NCBI GenBank assembly: GCA_015143295.1
Contig: CM026566.1
Coordinates: 6,125,072 to 6,189,071 of the forward strand
DNA length: 64,000 bases
Direction of reading: 5' to 3'
Source of the DNA: Tetracentron sinense
Taxonomy: Eukaryota > Streptophyta > Magnoliopsida > Trochodendrales > Trochodendraceae
The notes under the pieces were generated by a model. It worked only from the letters and a program-made list of their open reading frames with translations, was not told the origin of the DNA and did not search any database. Shown piece after piece: positions 33,553-44,768 of the stretch (the stretch's first letter is position 1; every line of letters begins with the position of its first letter). A program made the position numbers and the translations under genes.

Positions 33553-35316
33553 TGTTGCCCAAATATGGACCCTAGAGGGGGGGGGTGAATAGGGTCAATG
33601 GCAATTTTTAAAACTATTTCCCTTCTAATGCAAAAAATAAAAATCAAAGGGAAATCCAACTAAGCATAAAATAAATTAGCAATAAAAAGCACAAGACGAA
33701 GGAGAAAGAGTTAAGGAATGTAAACTCAGATTTGTTATCGAGGTTCGGCAAGCTCAGCCTACTCCCCGCCTTAAACAACACCAGCTTGGAGGATTCCACT
33801 ACAGTCCACGATTGCACAAGTTTCTTAATCTAGTGAAGCCCAAACCCAATCTCTTTTTCGGTCGAGATGCAACCTTCCACAACCCCTCTTTTGGTCAGGG
33901 CCAAACCATCAACAGAGCACAACCCTCTCTGTTAACCGAAGCAGTAGCTTCACTAGAAGAACACAAGTTCTTCAATGGATATAATGCAAGATTTTGGGTA
34001 CTACACCCGAAAGAAAAACTCTTTTAAGAGTTAGATATGAATGGAATAACAAACTCTAATAAATCTCTCAATGGAAGATTGGAATTTAGCTCAAAGAGAA
34101 AAACAGAGTATCGTTTTTCAAATTTGGGATTTTTAGCTCAAGAGAATGATTCTTAATGTAACAGTGTAAGAGTGAGTGTATATGATTAGTGTTCTTAGAT
34201 CATTCAAAGATCACTCATATTTATAGTGATCTGAAATTTATTACCGTTGATGAGCATTGAATGCAAAATACCTGTTGAAAAATAGTCATTGGCATTAAAT
34301 GCGGATATTCAAAATTTTTCTAAACTATCCAGTCGATTAGAGGAACCTCCTGATCGACTGGATGGTCGCTTGGATAAAAAAAAACCTGTTTTATGAGGTT
34401 TTGTTTTATCCAGTCGATTAAAGGAAGGAGTGATCGGCTAGATGGACCGTCTAATCGACTGGATGAACCACCTGATCGGTTAGATAGACCAAAAAGTTTC
34501 CAGTTTTTGGTTTTTCTGATTTTTAATACTTTTTCTTAGACTTTAATGATTTGCACAAATTCCAAAGTCTTTTAATATGTTAGTAAAACATGATTAATAA
34601 CTCATAATGATCTTTTGAATGATCTAAAATGGATTAGGAAAGAGAATCAACTCGATCAGTACATGCAGACAAAGTTGGAAAAAATTTATTCTATCCAGTC
34701 GATCACAGGGCTTGCCTGATCGACTAGATGGTATGCCTAATCGGTTGGATTGCCTATCTGATCGACTGGATAGGCTAATTTATTTGCAGAATCCATTTTC
34801 AAAACCTTTAAGATAGGATTTGATTCCAAGGTTTTAAACTTAACCTTTTTGAGTATGATTAACATGTTTTAAGGTCCTTAATCATATTTTAATATTTTTT
34901 TATAGGACCTATGGTCAATCCAAGGAATTTTGAGCTTTTTCACCAAATCAACCACTTTAGGATTTTTACAAAAAATCCTAGACAGACCATACTTACTACC
35001 TAGACTAAGACCTTGATTAGGATGATCCTTTGGCTTCAAAGGTCTTCAGTAGCAGTGTCTTCAAGATAAGCTTCCAAAATTCTTTTTGTTGATAGTTGAA
35101 CATCTTGTTAAAACTTTGATTTAGAATTGTTTTCATGTCTTGACTTGGTCTTTTTCATTGAATGTTCTTGAATTTGGCTTGAAATCCCTTCTTAAATTTC
35201 TGAATACTGTGGAATAAATTGCTCATGAAGACATTAGTATTACAAGACTCATTTCATTATTTATGTCATCATTAAGACTAATTTAGGCTCATGTGGTTGT
35301 AACTTTAAGGCTAACA
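33553..35316 (-). repeat. C1 5' LTR
   Basis: The 1764-bp LTR reads TGTTAGCC...GCAACA on the - strand. The TATA box is at plus 34218-34225. Compared with the 3' LTR it has scattered substitutions and lacks about 25 bp of the first palindrome cluster. Palindrome clusters lie at 34325-34490 and 34693-34768. It is followed by the target duplication GACTC. Confidence 0.93.
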
Positions 35317-35884
35317 GACTCTTATTAGCTACTTTGGCTAGACCATTCCCTTAAGGATAATAGGGTGATGAGAAGTTAGGTTTGATCTTGAGCTCCTCAC
35401 AAAATTCAGAAATGACTCTCCATGTGAACTGCTTCCCATTGTCAGAGATGATGGACTGAGGAATGCCAAATCTAAAGATGATATGCTCCCAAATAAACTT
35501 CTGTATTTCCTGCTCTCTGATACGTGCGAGGGGGACAGCTTCGATCCATCGAGAGAAGTAGTCTGTGGCCACCAACAAAAAGATTAGATTGCCTGGAGCT
35601 TTAGAAAAGGGTCCCACAATGTCAAGCCCCTAACGAGCAAATGACCAAGGCTGATACAAGGTAATGAGCTCATGAGTTGGAACATGGATCAATCTAGCAT
35701 AACGTTGACATTGGCTGCACTTCTTCATGTATTTCTGAGCATCTGCTTGCATATAAGGCCAAAAATATCTCTACCTCAAAGCACGATGAGCAATTGTCCC
35801 TCCTCCAGAATGAATGCCACAAATTCCTTCATGGAGTTCAGCCAAAATCCTTTCAGCATCAACAGGATGAACACACTTCAGTAG
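35317..35884 (-). pseudogene. G2 integrase N-terminal part and core
   Basis: An HHCC finger is readable near 35720-35830 (HSGGGTIAH, then CSQCQR). The core follows with DIVGPFSKAPG, VATDYFSRWIEA and SDNGKQF (an 88-codon open stretch at 35351-35617). The segment before the junction reads GNGLAKVANKS; the third catalytic residue, normally Glu in this block, is Lys. C1 is inserted about four codons further, and the gene continues at 17787. Stops lie at about 35348 and 35630. The style of the core (GPFxKAPG, TDYFxxWxEA) is that of Tat-lineage gypsy elements. Confidence 0.85.
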
Positions 35885-36045
35885 GGGCCCTCCAAACGAC
35901 TTTCGATATAGCTCTCTGTGCAAGAGGGCGTAACGGGGTGCCTTGTATTATATACATCGTTACTCTCTTGCATCGATGGGGAGGACTCCATCCTTTAGAT
36001 ACACTATCATCCATGTCATCCAACTCAGTACGGGGTTGATGAAGG

Positions 36046-38126
36046 CTACCTCTCGCTGTGGCTACAAATCAATAGATGGATATTCTTTGTACTCCATGAG
36101 AACAACCTTTGATTCATCAGCTTACAACATGGAAGGAATGTAAGCCAGAGCGTCAGCATGCCTGTTGTCATCTCTTCGTATATGCTTAATTTGAGCAACA
36201 TCAAAGGCCTTGCATTGATCACGAAGAAGTGAAGCATAACGTATCATCCGATCATCTCTGCATTCATAGACGTCATTCATCTGGTTCACCACGAGTTGAG
36301 AATCACATAATACCCTCAGCTTCGAGATCGTCAATTCTTGTGCACTCTGAAGTCCAAGCAGCAATGCTTCATACTCAGCTTCATTGTTAGAGGTAGAAAA
36401 GCCTAGACACATCATCTTTTAGACTTTAACATCCTCAGGGCTAATAAGCACAGCACCAAGTCCTAATCCACTGGCATTGGATGATCCATCTACATACAAG
36501 ACCCAATCACTCCATGATGTCAACCCGCCTTGCATACGCACTTCGTCTTGCTCAACGCTCCTATTGTTAACATCATCAAGGAGCTCGTGACGATCAGGGT
36601 CCACTTCTGCCCCAACTTCTTCTACAAGGAAGTCGGATAAGAAACTTGCCATAACCTGTCCATTTTCTGATATCTGTGCTCGATACTGAATGTCAAATTC
36701 ACTAAGGGTAACAGCCCATTTTGACATTCGCCCCACCAGCTCAAGTCATCCCAATACAATTTTTAGGGGATACGTTGTGATGACAACGATGGTATGAGTC
36801 TGGAAGTAAGGACGTAGTTTCTCAGCAGAAAATATATGAGCAAGACATACCTTCTCAAGCTTGCTATAATTGAACTCCGCCTTGAGAAAGGTTTTACTGA
36901 TAAAATATATAGGCTTTTCCACACCATCATAGCTTCTGAGCATAATGGAACCAATGGCCTGCTCTAAAACAGATAAGTAAAGATATAGCACTTTGCCAGG
37001 TTCAGGTACAGAGAAGATGGGAGTAGAGCCCAAATATTCTTCAAGGGCAGCAAAAGCCTGAGAGCATTCTTTGGTCCACCTGAATATTGATTCCTTCCTC
37101 AACAACTCGAAAAGAGGCTTACATCGATCATAGGACTTTGAGATGAAACGGTTGAGAGCAGTAATACATCATGTGAGCTTCTGAATCTCCTTTCTTGTCT
37201 TTGGCTTTGGCATGTCCACCAGTGCACGGATTTGAGCTGGATTAGCCTCAATACCATGCTAACTGATAAGATAGCCTAGAAACTTGCCTGAGGTGACGCC
37301 AAAGATGCATTTTTTAGGGTTTAACTTCAGATTAAAAGCTCGAAGAATAGAGAAAGGCTCAACCAAATCCGCCACGAGAGAAGCCCGAACTCGACTCTTC
37401 ACCATGATATCATCAATATATACCTCAATTGTCTATCACAGCAAAGGCCCAAACATCAGGTTCATCAACCATTGATAAGTAGCACCAGCGTTCTTAAGAC
37501 CGAAGGGCATGACATGATAGCAAAACAATCCACACTCAGTGATGAAGGTAGTCTTCTCTTGATCTTTCTCAGCTAAAAGCATTTTATTATAGCCTAAATA
37601 CTCATCCATGAAAGACAACATCTCAGGCTAGCAGTAGCATTGATAAGTTTATCAATTTTAGGAACAGGGAAAAAATCTTTTGGACAAGCTTTATTTACAC
37701 TAGTGAAATCGATACAGACTCTCACTTTCCCGCTCTTCTTGAGCACAACTACTACATTAGCTATCCAATCTGGGTACTGAACCTCTCAAATGAACCCGTG
37801 CTGGATAAGCTTGTCAATCTCTTCATTGACGGCTTCATAATATGCAAGGGAAAGTCTTCGTGGCTTTTGCTTGACTGGAGGGATGACGGATCAACATTCA
37901 AGTGATGGCAGATGACTTCCGGGCTGATCCCCGTCATCTCTTTGTGTGACCAAGTAAAGACATCAAGGTTATTTTTTAGAAAGCCCAATAGCTCAGCCTC
38001 TTCCTCTGTTGTCAAACTGGTCCCGATCTGCAGCATCTTCGGCTCCTCGTCCGTCCTCAAATGGAAAACTTTTGTGGGCTCAACGGATGGTCTGCTCAGC
38101 TCTTCACCCGTGCTCTCCTCCACCAT
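36046..38126 (-). pseudogene. G2 reverse transcriptase and two RNase H domains
   Basis: From right to left: the RT N-terminus (TTEEEAELLGFLKNNLDVFTWSH, 38126-37761), the RT core ([14 protein letters not shown] and VYIDDIMVKSR, about 37390-37560), and then a first RNase H whose catalytic part looks degenerate (VLYLYLSVLEQAIGSIML, about 36960). After a connection region comes a second, archaeal-type RNase H with [36 protein letters not shown] and [10 protein letters not shown] (36736-36122). The double RNase H is the hallmark of the Tat lineage. Several frameshifts and stops (for example 37621, 36743, 36419) kill the gene. The interval 35885-36045 is an unreadable linker to integrase. Confidence 0.88.
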
Positions 38127-38249
38127 GGACTCGCACTGTAATTGCTATTTGGATATGTTGGGTGAGGTTTAATAACACTTCTAGGACAGCAATTGATCTC
38201 CTCTGATCTCCCTTGGTCAGTCCTAGGTAGGATACTTCAGCACTTGATA

Positions 38250-38604
38250 ATATGAGGATGGAACAACCCTCATCTCATGGGTCCACCATTACCCCAGAAT
38301 GACATTGTATGGGGACGGTGCATCAAGAACAGAGAATCACGTTGGCAAAATGATTGGCCCGGCCTCAACTAATAGGACGATCTCCTTCATGGGTTGCATC
38401 AAGCTTCCATCAAACCTAACCAACGGGATCTAAGCAGTGATAAGCAAAGTTGGATCCAGCTTGATCTGGGTGAAGGCATGGAGATAGAGAATGTCTACCT
38501 CACTCCTCGAGTCAACAAGCACCCTCTTAACGTCGAAGTCTCTGATCCGCATAGTGAGAATGAGAGCATCGTAGTGAGGCCTGACCACGGTTGGCATGTC
38601 ATGG
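38250..38604 (-). pseudogene. G2 protease
   Basis: Read leftwards: HYDALILTMRIRDFDVKRVL, then VDSRSEVDILYL, the retropepsin site where DSG has become DSR, and later YNVILG. The order matches Tat-lineage proteases. It contains stops near 38430, 38330 and 38280. It lies directly between gag and the RT. Confidence 0.75.
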
Positions 38605-39578
38605 TCATAGAAAGTAAGAGCTTGTTCGATGCCATTGAGTCACATACACAATCTTCTCCTTTAGTTCTCTAGGTGCTGACCTTTCTGATGATGAAGACTC
38701 ATACCTTGGCTTCTTCCCCTTCTTTGATGAGGACGTTCTGTCCGCTCTCTCTACAGCATCCACTCCCCTCGTCCTTGGCCATGCTACGACTGAGGTGTCG
38801 TTTTCAAATCTCCAGAACTTAGCAGTATGGACCATCAGATCATCCAGCTTAGTTGAGTGATCAAGAGCAAGAGACTCATACATTCTGGACCTCTTGAGTG
38901 CTGCATTCTTGCAGGTGGCTATACAGCTACTATCTTCAATCTTGTCAATGTTAGAGACCTCATCACTGAACCATTGAATGAAGTCCCGTAGAAGCTTCGC
39001 TGGCTTCATCTTTAGAGCAAAGAGGGAATCTGCACCTACTTTCTTCCTTTTGTTTACAATAAACTGATCAATAAACACTGACCTGAGCTCGGCCATGCTT
39101 TTGATTAAGCCAGGGGGCAAGTTACGGAACCATCTTGCTGTTGGGGAAGAATTTGCATAGAAGGTTATCATCAGGATTACGAAGAGCCATCGCATGCTTG
39201 AAGTCAAATAGGTGGTCCACTGGGTCCGTCTTCCCATTGAACATGACGATGTTCGACATGATGAACCTAGAGGGAGTGTATGACTGGTTGATCTAATCCG
39301 AGAAGGGGGAGGTCCCAATAATCTCCTTTGCTATCTAGGAAACCTGAATGGAAAAGCTTTTCCCTGTGCCTTTGACATGGGCACTGATCATGGCTTCTAC
39401 ATCTTTAGAAGTCATCCACGCATTCTGGTCCCCGTAATGCATCTGAGTATGCAGCTCCTACGCATCACGAACAAGTGGCTCCTCATGGGGATACTGAGGC
39501 TTGCTGGGATCATCACGAACTCGTGCTTCTCGCAGCTCGGCAAGAGCATAAGAATCCCCTTGATCAGCACGAACTTGT
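38605..39578 (-). pseudogene. G2 gag, interrupted by a Sirevirus LTR
   Basis: The N-terminal part is in pieces between 39578 and 39200 (PFSD, then MFNGKTDPVDHLFDF, the family's Y/F-DG-TDP-DHL block). The better open part (39318-38605) has WFRNLPPGLIKSMAELRSVF and then a basic C-terminal region. The frame changes at about 39140. This order is that of Tat-lineage gag proteins. The right end is cut at 39579 by a + strand LTR, and I cannot find the remaining 5' part of G2 in the window. Confidence 0.82.
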
Positions 39579-40043
39579 TAGCCTTTAGGTTTCGACCTAA
39601 GGCAATATCATTGATTTTGATGATAACACAATAAAGGAATGGATATTGTGTTACTAATGTCTCTTTTTAGTTTCTATGAAAATCATATTAAGAAGAGCAT
39701 TAGAGTGTCATTCAACCAAAAAAAGCATGAGCTGGATCATATTAAAGCCTATATGCAAGAACAAGTCCTAGTCAAAATCATTCAAGCTCACATCATTCAA
39801 GATGACAAAAGCTCAAAGCTCAAAGATGAAATTGAAGAAGATGGATCATCATAAAGCAATATCAGATCCGAGATCAAAAGAGAACTCTCAAGATTTTTAG
39901 TGTCTTATTTTAAGTTGAGAGTGTTTAGTACTTTTGTAAAAAGTCCTCATTAGATGGTTTGGATAAAAGCTCAATAACCTTAGATTGACCATAGGTTCCT
40001 TAAACCAATATAATAATATGATTAACCACCACTGATTTTTTGA
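39579..40043 (+). repeat. Sirevirus-like LTR head inserted in G2 gag
   Basis: It begins TGTTAGCCTTTAGGTTTCGA. The first 70 bp are clearly related to the C2 3' LTR head read on the - strand from 44768 (shared TAGGTTT, TAAGGCAAT, CAATAAAGGAAT). The part at 39990-40030 (TTGACCATAGGTTCCTTAAA) matches the equivalent part of the C1 LTR. So it is the first roughly 450 bp of a Sirevirus-type LTR in + orientation, cut by LINE Lb. An ORF at 39639-39854 in it is noise. It may be the start of C4 or a separate insertion. Confidence 0.75.
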
Positions 40044-40122
40044 GCTCTGGAGGTGCAAGTTAGCAATCTTTATTTTTTACCTATCTTTTAGTGCATGTTA
40101 GCAAGCTTTTGGCTAGGGTTTC

Positions 40123-42008
40123 ATGCCCAACCCTAGGGTTGCCGGTGGTGGGGAAGGAGATCCCCCTCCCAAGTCGTTGGATCCTCCTTCCTAGGCAGCC
40201 ATAGTTGGAAGACATCCTTCTTCTCAAGTAATCCAAACTCAGATCTCTCTTCCTATCAAAAAACCAGGGACTTTTAAGGGAGAACCAATGATATATTTTT
40301 CAGAAGAAGAATCCTGTCTTTTTGCAATTCCACACCGGTTTTCTCTCATTGCAAAGTGTTCTTATGGTCGTCCATCTTTGGATATCATTAAAGCTCACAT
40401 TAAAAAATCTGAAGGTCTTAGATTAGCTTTTTCGGTTGGAATCCTTGATACTAGACACCTTCTTTTCCGATTCTCTTCCGAAGAAGAATTCCTTCTGATA
40501 TGGCTTAAAGAAGTTGTATACATCAAGGGTTATCTCTTTCGTTTCTTCAAGTGGACTCCATCGTTTGTATCGGGGTTCGAACCTTCAATAGTTCCGATTT
40601 GGGTGAGTTTCCCGAATCTACCTATCCTTCTTTTTAATAACTCGGCCCTCGAATCCATTGGCAGCATCCTAGGAATGGTTTTAAAGATTGATGGACCTAT
40701 GAAAACCTTCACTAGACCTAGTGTTGCTCGTGTGTGTATACAGATGAATATTCTGGAAAAAAAAACTCGGATCGTTTTTGGCTTGGGGTAGGGGACCAAG
40801 GTCGATGGCAGCAAGTTGAGTATGAAAAGAAATATAAGTTTTGTCTGAAATGCAAGAAGTTAGGGCATGATGATACCACTTGCTTGGTTGGGAAGCCCAT
40901 AGAAAGAAAACCAAACAACCGTGAAGAGCATTCAGATCTTCCTAAGAATCCAAAACAACAGTGGGTTATGAAGATTGTGGACTCGATAGAGGAAAAGGAA
41001 ACTACTAATCTGGGAGAAAAGGAAGATAATAATTCTCTTTTGTCAAAAGAAGGAAAGAACAAGGAAAATTCCCCATACGTAGATCCTATTTCTGAAATAT
41101 CCAAAGCCAGAATCAATGTAGACGCTGGACCAAACAACAACCACACGAAACAATGGATTCTCCAGGCGTTTCACTCAGTGATTCCAAGATCTAAGGAGGC
41201 TCCAGTCCCGATTGAAGACACTGATGATCTTTTTTATCTTCACATGGTCCAGGTAATGGGTAAATCTGATACAAATGTTTCTTCTTTTTTGACAGAAAAA
41301 AATAGTGCTAACCGGGTGGACTTTCTCAATGAAAATAATTCTCAGCAAGCACTGGAAGGTATGATCTCTCCTATTATCTCTGTTGATAATAACAGTGAAC
41401 ATCATGAGGAAAATCATGCTGTAGAATCAATGGTGATTAGAACATCTCTCCAAGATTCAGCTAGAATAAATCACAGCCTGGACTTCAACAAGGGAAGTCC
41501 TTGTTTTTCGTTTATAAATAAGAAATCAAAATCTGATAATTCCAATAAGAATTTTAATGGATCCAATAGTGTCCTGGATAGGAACACTATCCTATCTAAC
41601 TCTGAGTTAAATGGTCTTCAGATGATAGAAAACATATACTTTCGAAATAATTCTCAATACTCTAATCGTTATTGTATGTGGAACAATCTAGTGGAGACTA
41701 TAGAAAATTTTGATTCTACCTTTCATAATCAGAATATGGAAAAAAAATTTAAGGAGCAATCTCAAACTATGGAATTTCATTCCAATTTTGAATCTTGTTC
41801 GTTAAATAAAATAGAAGAATTCAAAAAAGATGGATTAAAGTTTTCCAAACAACTCCTTAATTCGGTATTATTCCTCAACCAGTCTTTGGAAAATCCAAAA
41901 CGAAAAAATTATTCAAATAAAGTTAGTGTTGCAACGGACAGAGTTACTCGTTCTAGAACTGCGGTTCTCTCTAAAGATACAAACTCCAAAAATATTATTA
42001 ATGAATAA
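40123..42008 (+). pseudogene. Lb ORF1: DUF4283-like RNA-binding protein, broken
   Basis: It starts at the ATG at 40123, with a TAG at 40192-40194. The open part from 40288 holds the DUF4283-like domain (GILDTRHLLFRFSSEEEF, then IVPIWVSFPNLPILLF). At an A9 run near 40757 the frame changes. The rest, 40780-42008, has WLGVGDQGRWQQVEYEKK, a CCHC knuckle FCLKCKKLGHDDTTC (about 40835-40880) and a long Asn/Ser-rich tail ending IINE. It overlaps the ORF2 ATG by 8 bp. Confidence 0.87.
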
Positions 42009-44465
42009 TTATCTAATCTGGAATATAAGAGGTGTTGGTAATTTAGCTTCTAAAGCTAGAGTAAAAAATTTAATTTCTTCTAATCTTGTTTCATTAGCGG
42101 CTATTATTGAACCAAAAAAAATTTTTGAATCTATCCATGAAATATGTTCTTTTGTTGGTATGGAAAACCACTTTAATTCTAATCTTAATCATGATAAGAT
42201 ATGGTTGTTTTGGAAAAATAATATTAAAGTATCATATATATCTGCTTCTAATCAAATGTTAGTAGTAGATGTTTGTGATAATTCTATGGTTTAGATTAGA
42301 TGCGCTTTCATTTATGCCAAATGTACTAGACGGGAGAGATTATCCCTTTGGGCAGACCTCAATATTGCTTTTAATACTTTTTCTGGTCCTTTTTTCATTG
42401 GTAGTGACTTTAATGCAATTGTAATTTCTAATGAAAAAATGGGAAGTAGGGATGTAAATTTTGACTCTATGGAAGATTTTAAAAATATGATTAATGATTT
42501 GGATCTAATGGATGCTGGCTTTTCTGGTAACAAATTCACATGGTGTAACAATTAGTAGGGTGTTCATCATATTTATGCCCGTCTTGATCGTATCTTAATT
42601 AATCCTGAGTGGTCTCAAAATTTCCATTTCTCGTCGGTTACTCATCTATCTAGAATTGCATCTGATCATTCTCCTCTTTTATTTGTCTTTGGTGAAGCTC
42701 CCATTAAACGTCCCTCATCTTTCAAATTTCAGCAAATGTGGATTTCTCATCCGGACTTTTCTAGGGCTATGACTGATTCTTGGGTTTCCCCTATTTCAGC
42801 TAATCCTCTTTTTCTTTCTTCCTAAAACTTAAAAGATTAAAAGTAACTCTAAAAATTTGGAATAGAGAGGTTTTTGGTAATGTTTTCATGAAACTGAAAG
42901 ACATAGAGAATCAAATAGGCCTTCTGGAAGAAGAGATTCAAAATTCTTGGGATGAGGAAAAAAATGTTAGATTATCTAATCTTAAAATTGATTTGCAATA
43001 TATTCTTCTCCAAGAAGAAATTTATTGGAGACAAAAATCTAGAATCCAATGGCTAAAAGAGGGGGATAATAACACACAATTTTCCATATGGTCACTAATT
43101 CTAGAAGATGTCAGAATGGCATTCATAGAATCAAAGATGCTCAAGGAATTTGGATGGATAATCAGGAGGAAATTGGAAAGGAAGCAGTTTCTTTCTTTCA
43201 AAATTTGCTTACTTCTAATAATTCTCTGATTGATACTAAAATATTGAATTTCATTCCTAGTCTTATTACTGAGGATAATAATAATATTATCTCTATTTCT
43301 CCGACAATTGAAGAAATTAAAAAGGTCGTATTTAGTATGTCGGCTGATACTGCTCCTGGTCCTGATGGTTATTCTGGATATTTTTTTTAGTCATGTTGGA
43401 ATATTATTAAAGATGATCTTTTCCATGCTATTACATTTTTCTTCTTGACTGCTGATATGCCTAAAGCTATAAATGCAACTGCTATTGCTCTAATTCCAAA
43501 ATGTATTTCTCCTACTTCTTTCTCGGAATATAGACCTATTAGCTTATGTAATTTCCTTTACAAAATCATATCGCGTATTTTGTCTGACAGAATTGGTTTA
43601 TTACTTCCTAATATAATTTCCGATGAGCAGAGTGCCTTTGTCAAAGGTAGAAATATATTAGAAAATGTTAGTATTGCTCAAGAAATGGTGTAGGAGAAAG
43701 TTATTGGAGGTAATACCATTTTCAAACTTGATATGTCTAAAGCATATGATCAAATGGAGTGGAATTTCATCTTTGCAGTCTTGGAAAAAATGGGTTTTAA
43801 TGAAGAGGTTATGAGATTAATTCGTGGTTGTCTTTTTAATCCATCCTTTTCTATTCTTATAAATGGTTGTTTACAAGGTTTTTTTTCAGAGCTCGCGTGG
43901 TCTCCGGCAAGGTGATCCTATTTCTCCAGCTCTTTTTATTTTAGCGAAAGAAGTTCTTAGTCAGGGTATCAAAAATATCTCTATGAGTCTTTCTTCTACT
44001 TATAAGTTAGGGAGATTTGGTAACCCGGTTACCCACCTTCTCTTTGCTGATGATACCCTCTTATTTTGCAATGGTAAGAAGAATAATATTAAGAAACTTT
44101 TTTATTTTGCTTCCTCTTATGAAAAGTCGTTAGGGCAATTGATTAATAGAGAAAAAAGTGATATCTATTGTTCTGATAACATGTCTAGAAGAAGATCTGA
44201 ATCCATATCTAACTAGGTGGGGATCCCTCGAAAAAAATTTCCATTTCGTTATCTAGGAGTCCCCATTTATAAAGGTCGCCTTAAAAAGGTTTATTTTAAT
44301 TCCCTTATTGATATTATTATTGCTAAGGTGGAAGGTTGGAAAGCAAAATTTCTATCTTCGGGTGGGAGATTAATTCTGATTAAGCATGTTTTATCTTCCA
44401 TTCCCACTTACTTACTAGCTGGTATTCATGTTCCTAAAGCTATAACAAACAAATTAAGAGCATTT
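42001..44465 (+). pseudogene. Lb ORF2: endonuclease and reverse transcriptase, truncated
   Basis: It starts MNNYLIWNIRGVGNLASKA at 42001. The endonuclease keeps GSDFNAI, YARLDRIL and SDHSPLL, so the His missing in La is present here, but stops occur at 42292, 42555 and others. The RT shows FRPISLCN-type EYRPISLCNFLYKI (about 43525), KLDMSKAYDQMEW (about 43725), RGLRQGDPISPALF and FADDTLLF (about 44045). Frame changes lie near 42830, 43090 and 43890. It ends in the gap after the segment SGGRLILIKHVLSSIPTYLL. Confidence 0.9.
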
Positions 44466-44565
44466 NNNNNNNNNNNNNNNNNNNNNNNNNNNNNNNNNNN
44501 NNNNNNNNNNNNNNNNNNNNNNNNNNNNNNNNNNNNNNNNNNNNNNNNNNNNNNNNNNNNNNNNN
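44466..44565. other. Assembly gap (100 N)
   Basis: A run of exactly 100 N. The RNase H part, the 3' UTR and the A tail of Lb, and most of the C2 3' LTR are missing here. Confidence 0.99.
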
Positions 44566-44768
44566 CGGGGTGCCTACCATCTCCCGAACTTAACTGACCT
44601 TTACCTCGTCTTTGTCGTAACCCGGCCCTTATCCACATTTCCCTGGACTTATCCCCTTTTGGATAAGTGGGTGCGACCTACTATCTGGAGTGAAAGGTCC
44701 GCGTCTCACAATTCCTTTATTGGGTTTCAGCAAATCACTGAATTGCCTTAGTCAAAACCTACGTAATA
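44566..44768 (-). repeat. C2 3' LTR head
   Basis: Read on the - strand from 44768: TATTACGTAGGTTTTGAC, related to the LTR head at 39579. It is adjoined by the polypurine tract AAAAAGGGGGAGAT (44769-44782). The remainder lies in the gap. Confidence 0.65.

Larger units (their letters stand above)
17788..35316 (-). mobile_element. C1: Sirevirus-like Ty1/copia with LINE insertion
   Basis: A 17.5-kb insertion on the - strand carries LTRs at both ends, flanked by a perfect 5-bp duplication GACTC (17783-17787 and 35317-35321). Order from right to left: 5' LTR, initiator-Met primer site, gag, protease, integrase, reverse transcriptase (interrupted by LINE La), RNase H, palindrome-bearing spacer, env-position ORF, several polypurine tracts, 3' LTR. 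Gag type, repeated polypurine tracts and the extra 3' ORF fit the Sirevirus lineage. Without La the element is about 11.3 kb. It sits inside the G2 integrase. Confidence 0.92.
40044..44465 (+). mobile_element. Lb: L1-type LINE, 3' end lost at the gap
   Basis: It is a relative of La on the + strand, with the same 5' end (GCTCTGGAGGTGC at 40044), ORF1, and ORF2 up to the RT palm, then an assembly gap. Sequence after the gap is not LINE. It sits in a Sirevirus LTR. Confidence 0.88.

Noticed and set aside
40755-40790. Programmed frameshift in LINE ORF1
   Set aside because: The two copies need different corrections (run lengths differ modulo 3), so independent indels are simpler; listed only as a low-interest observation.
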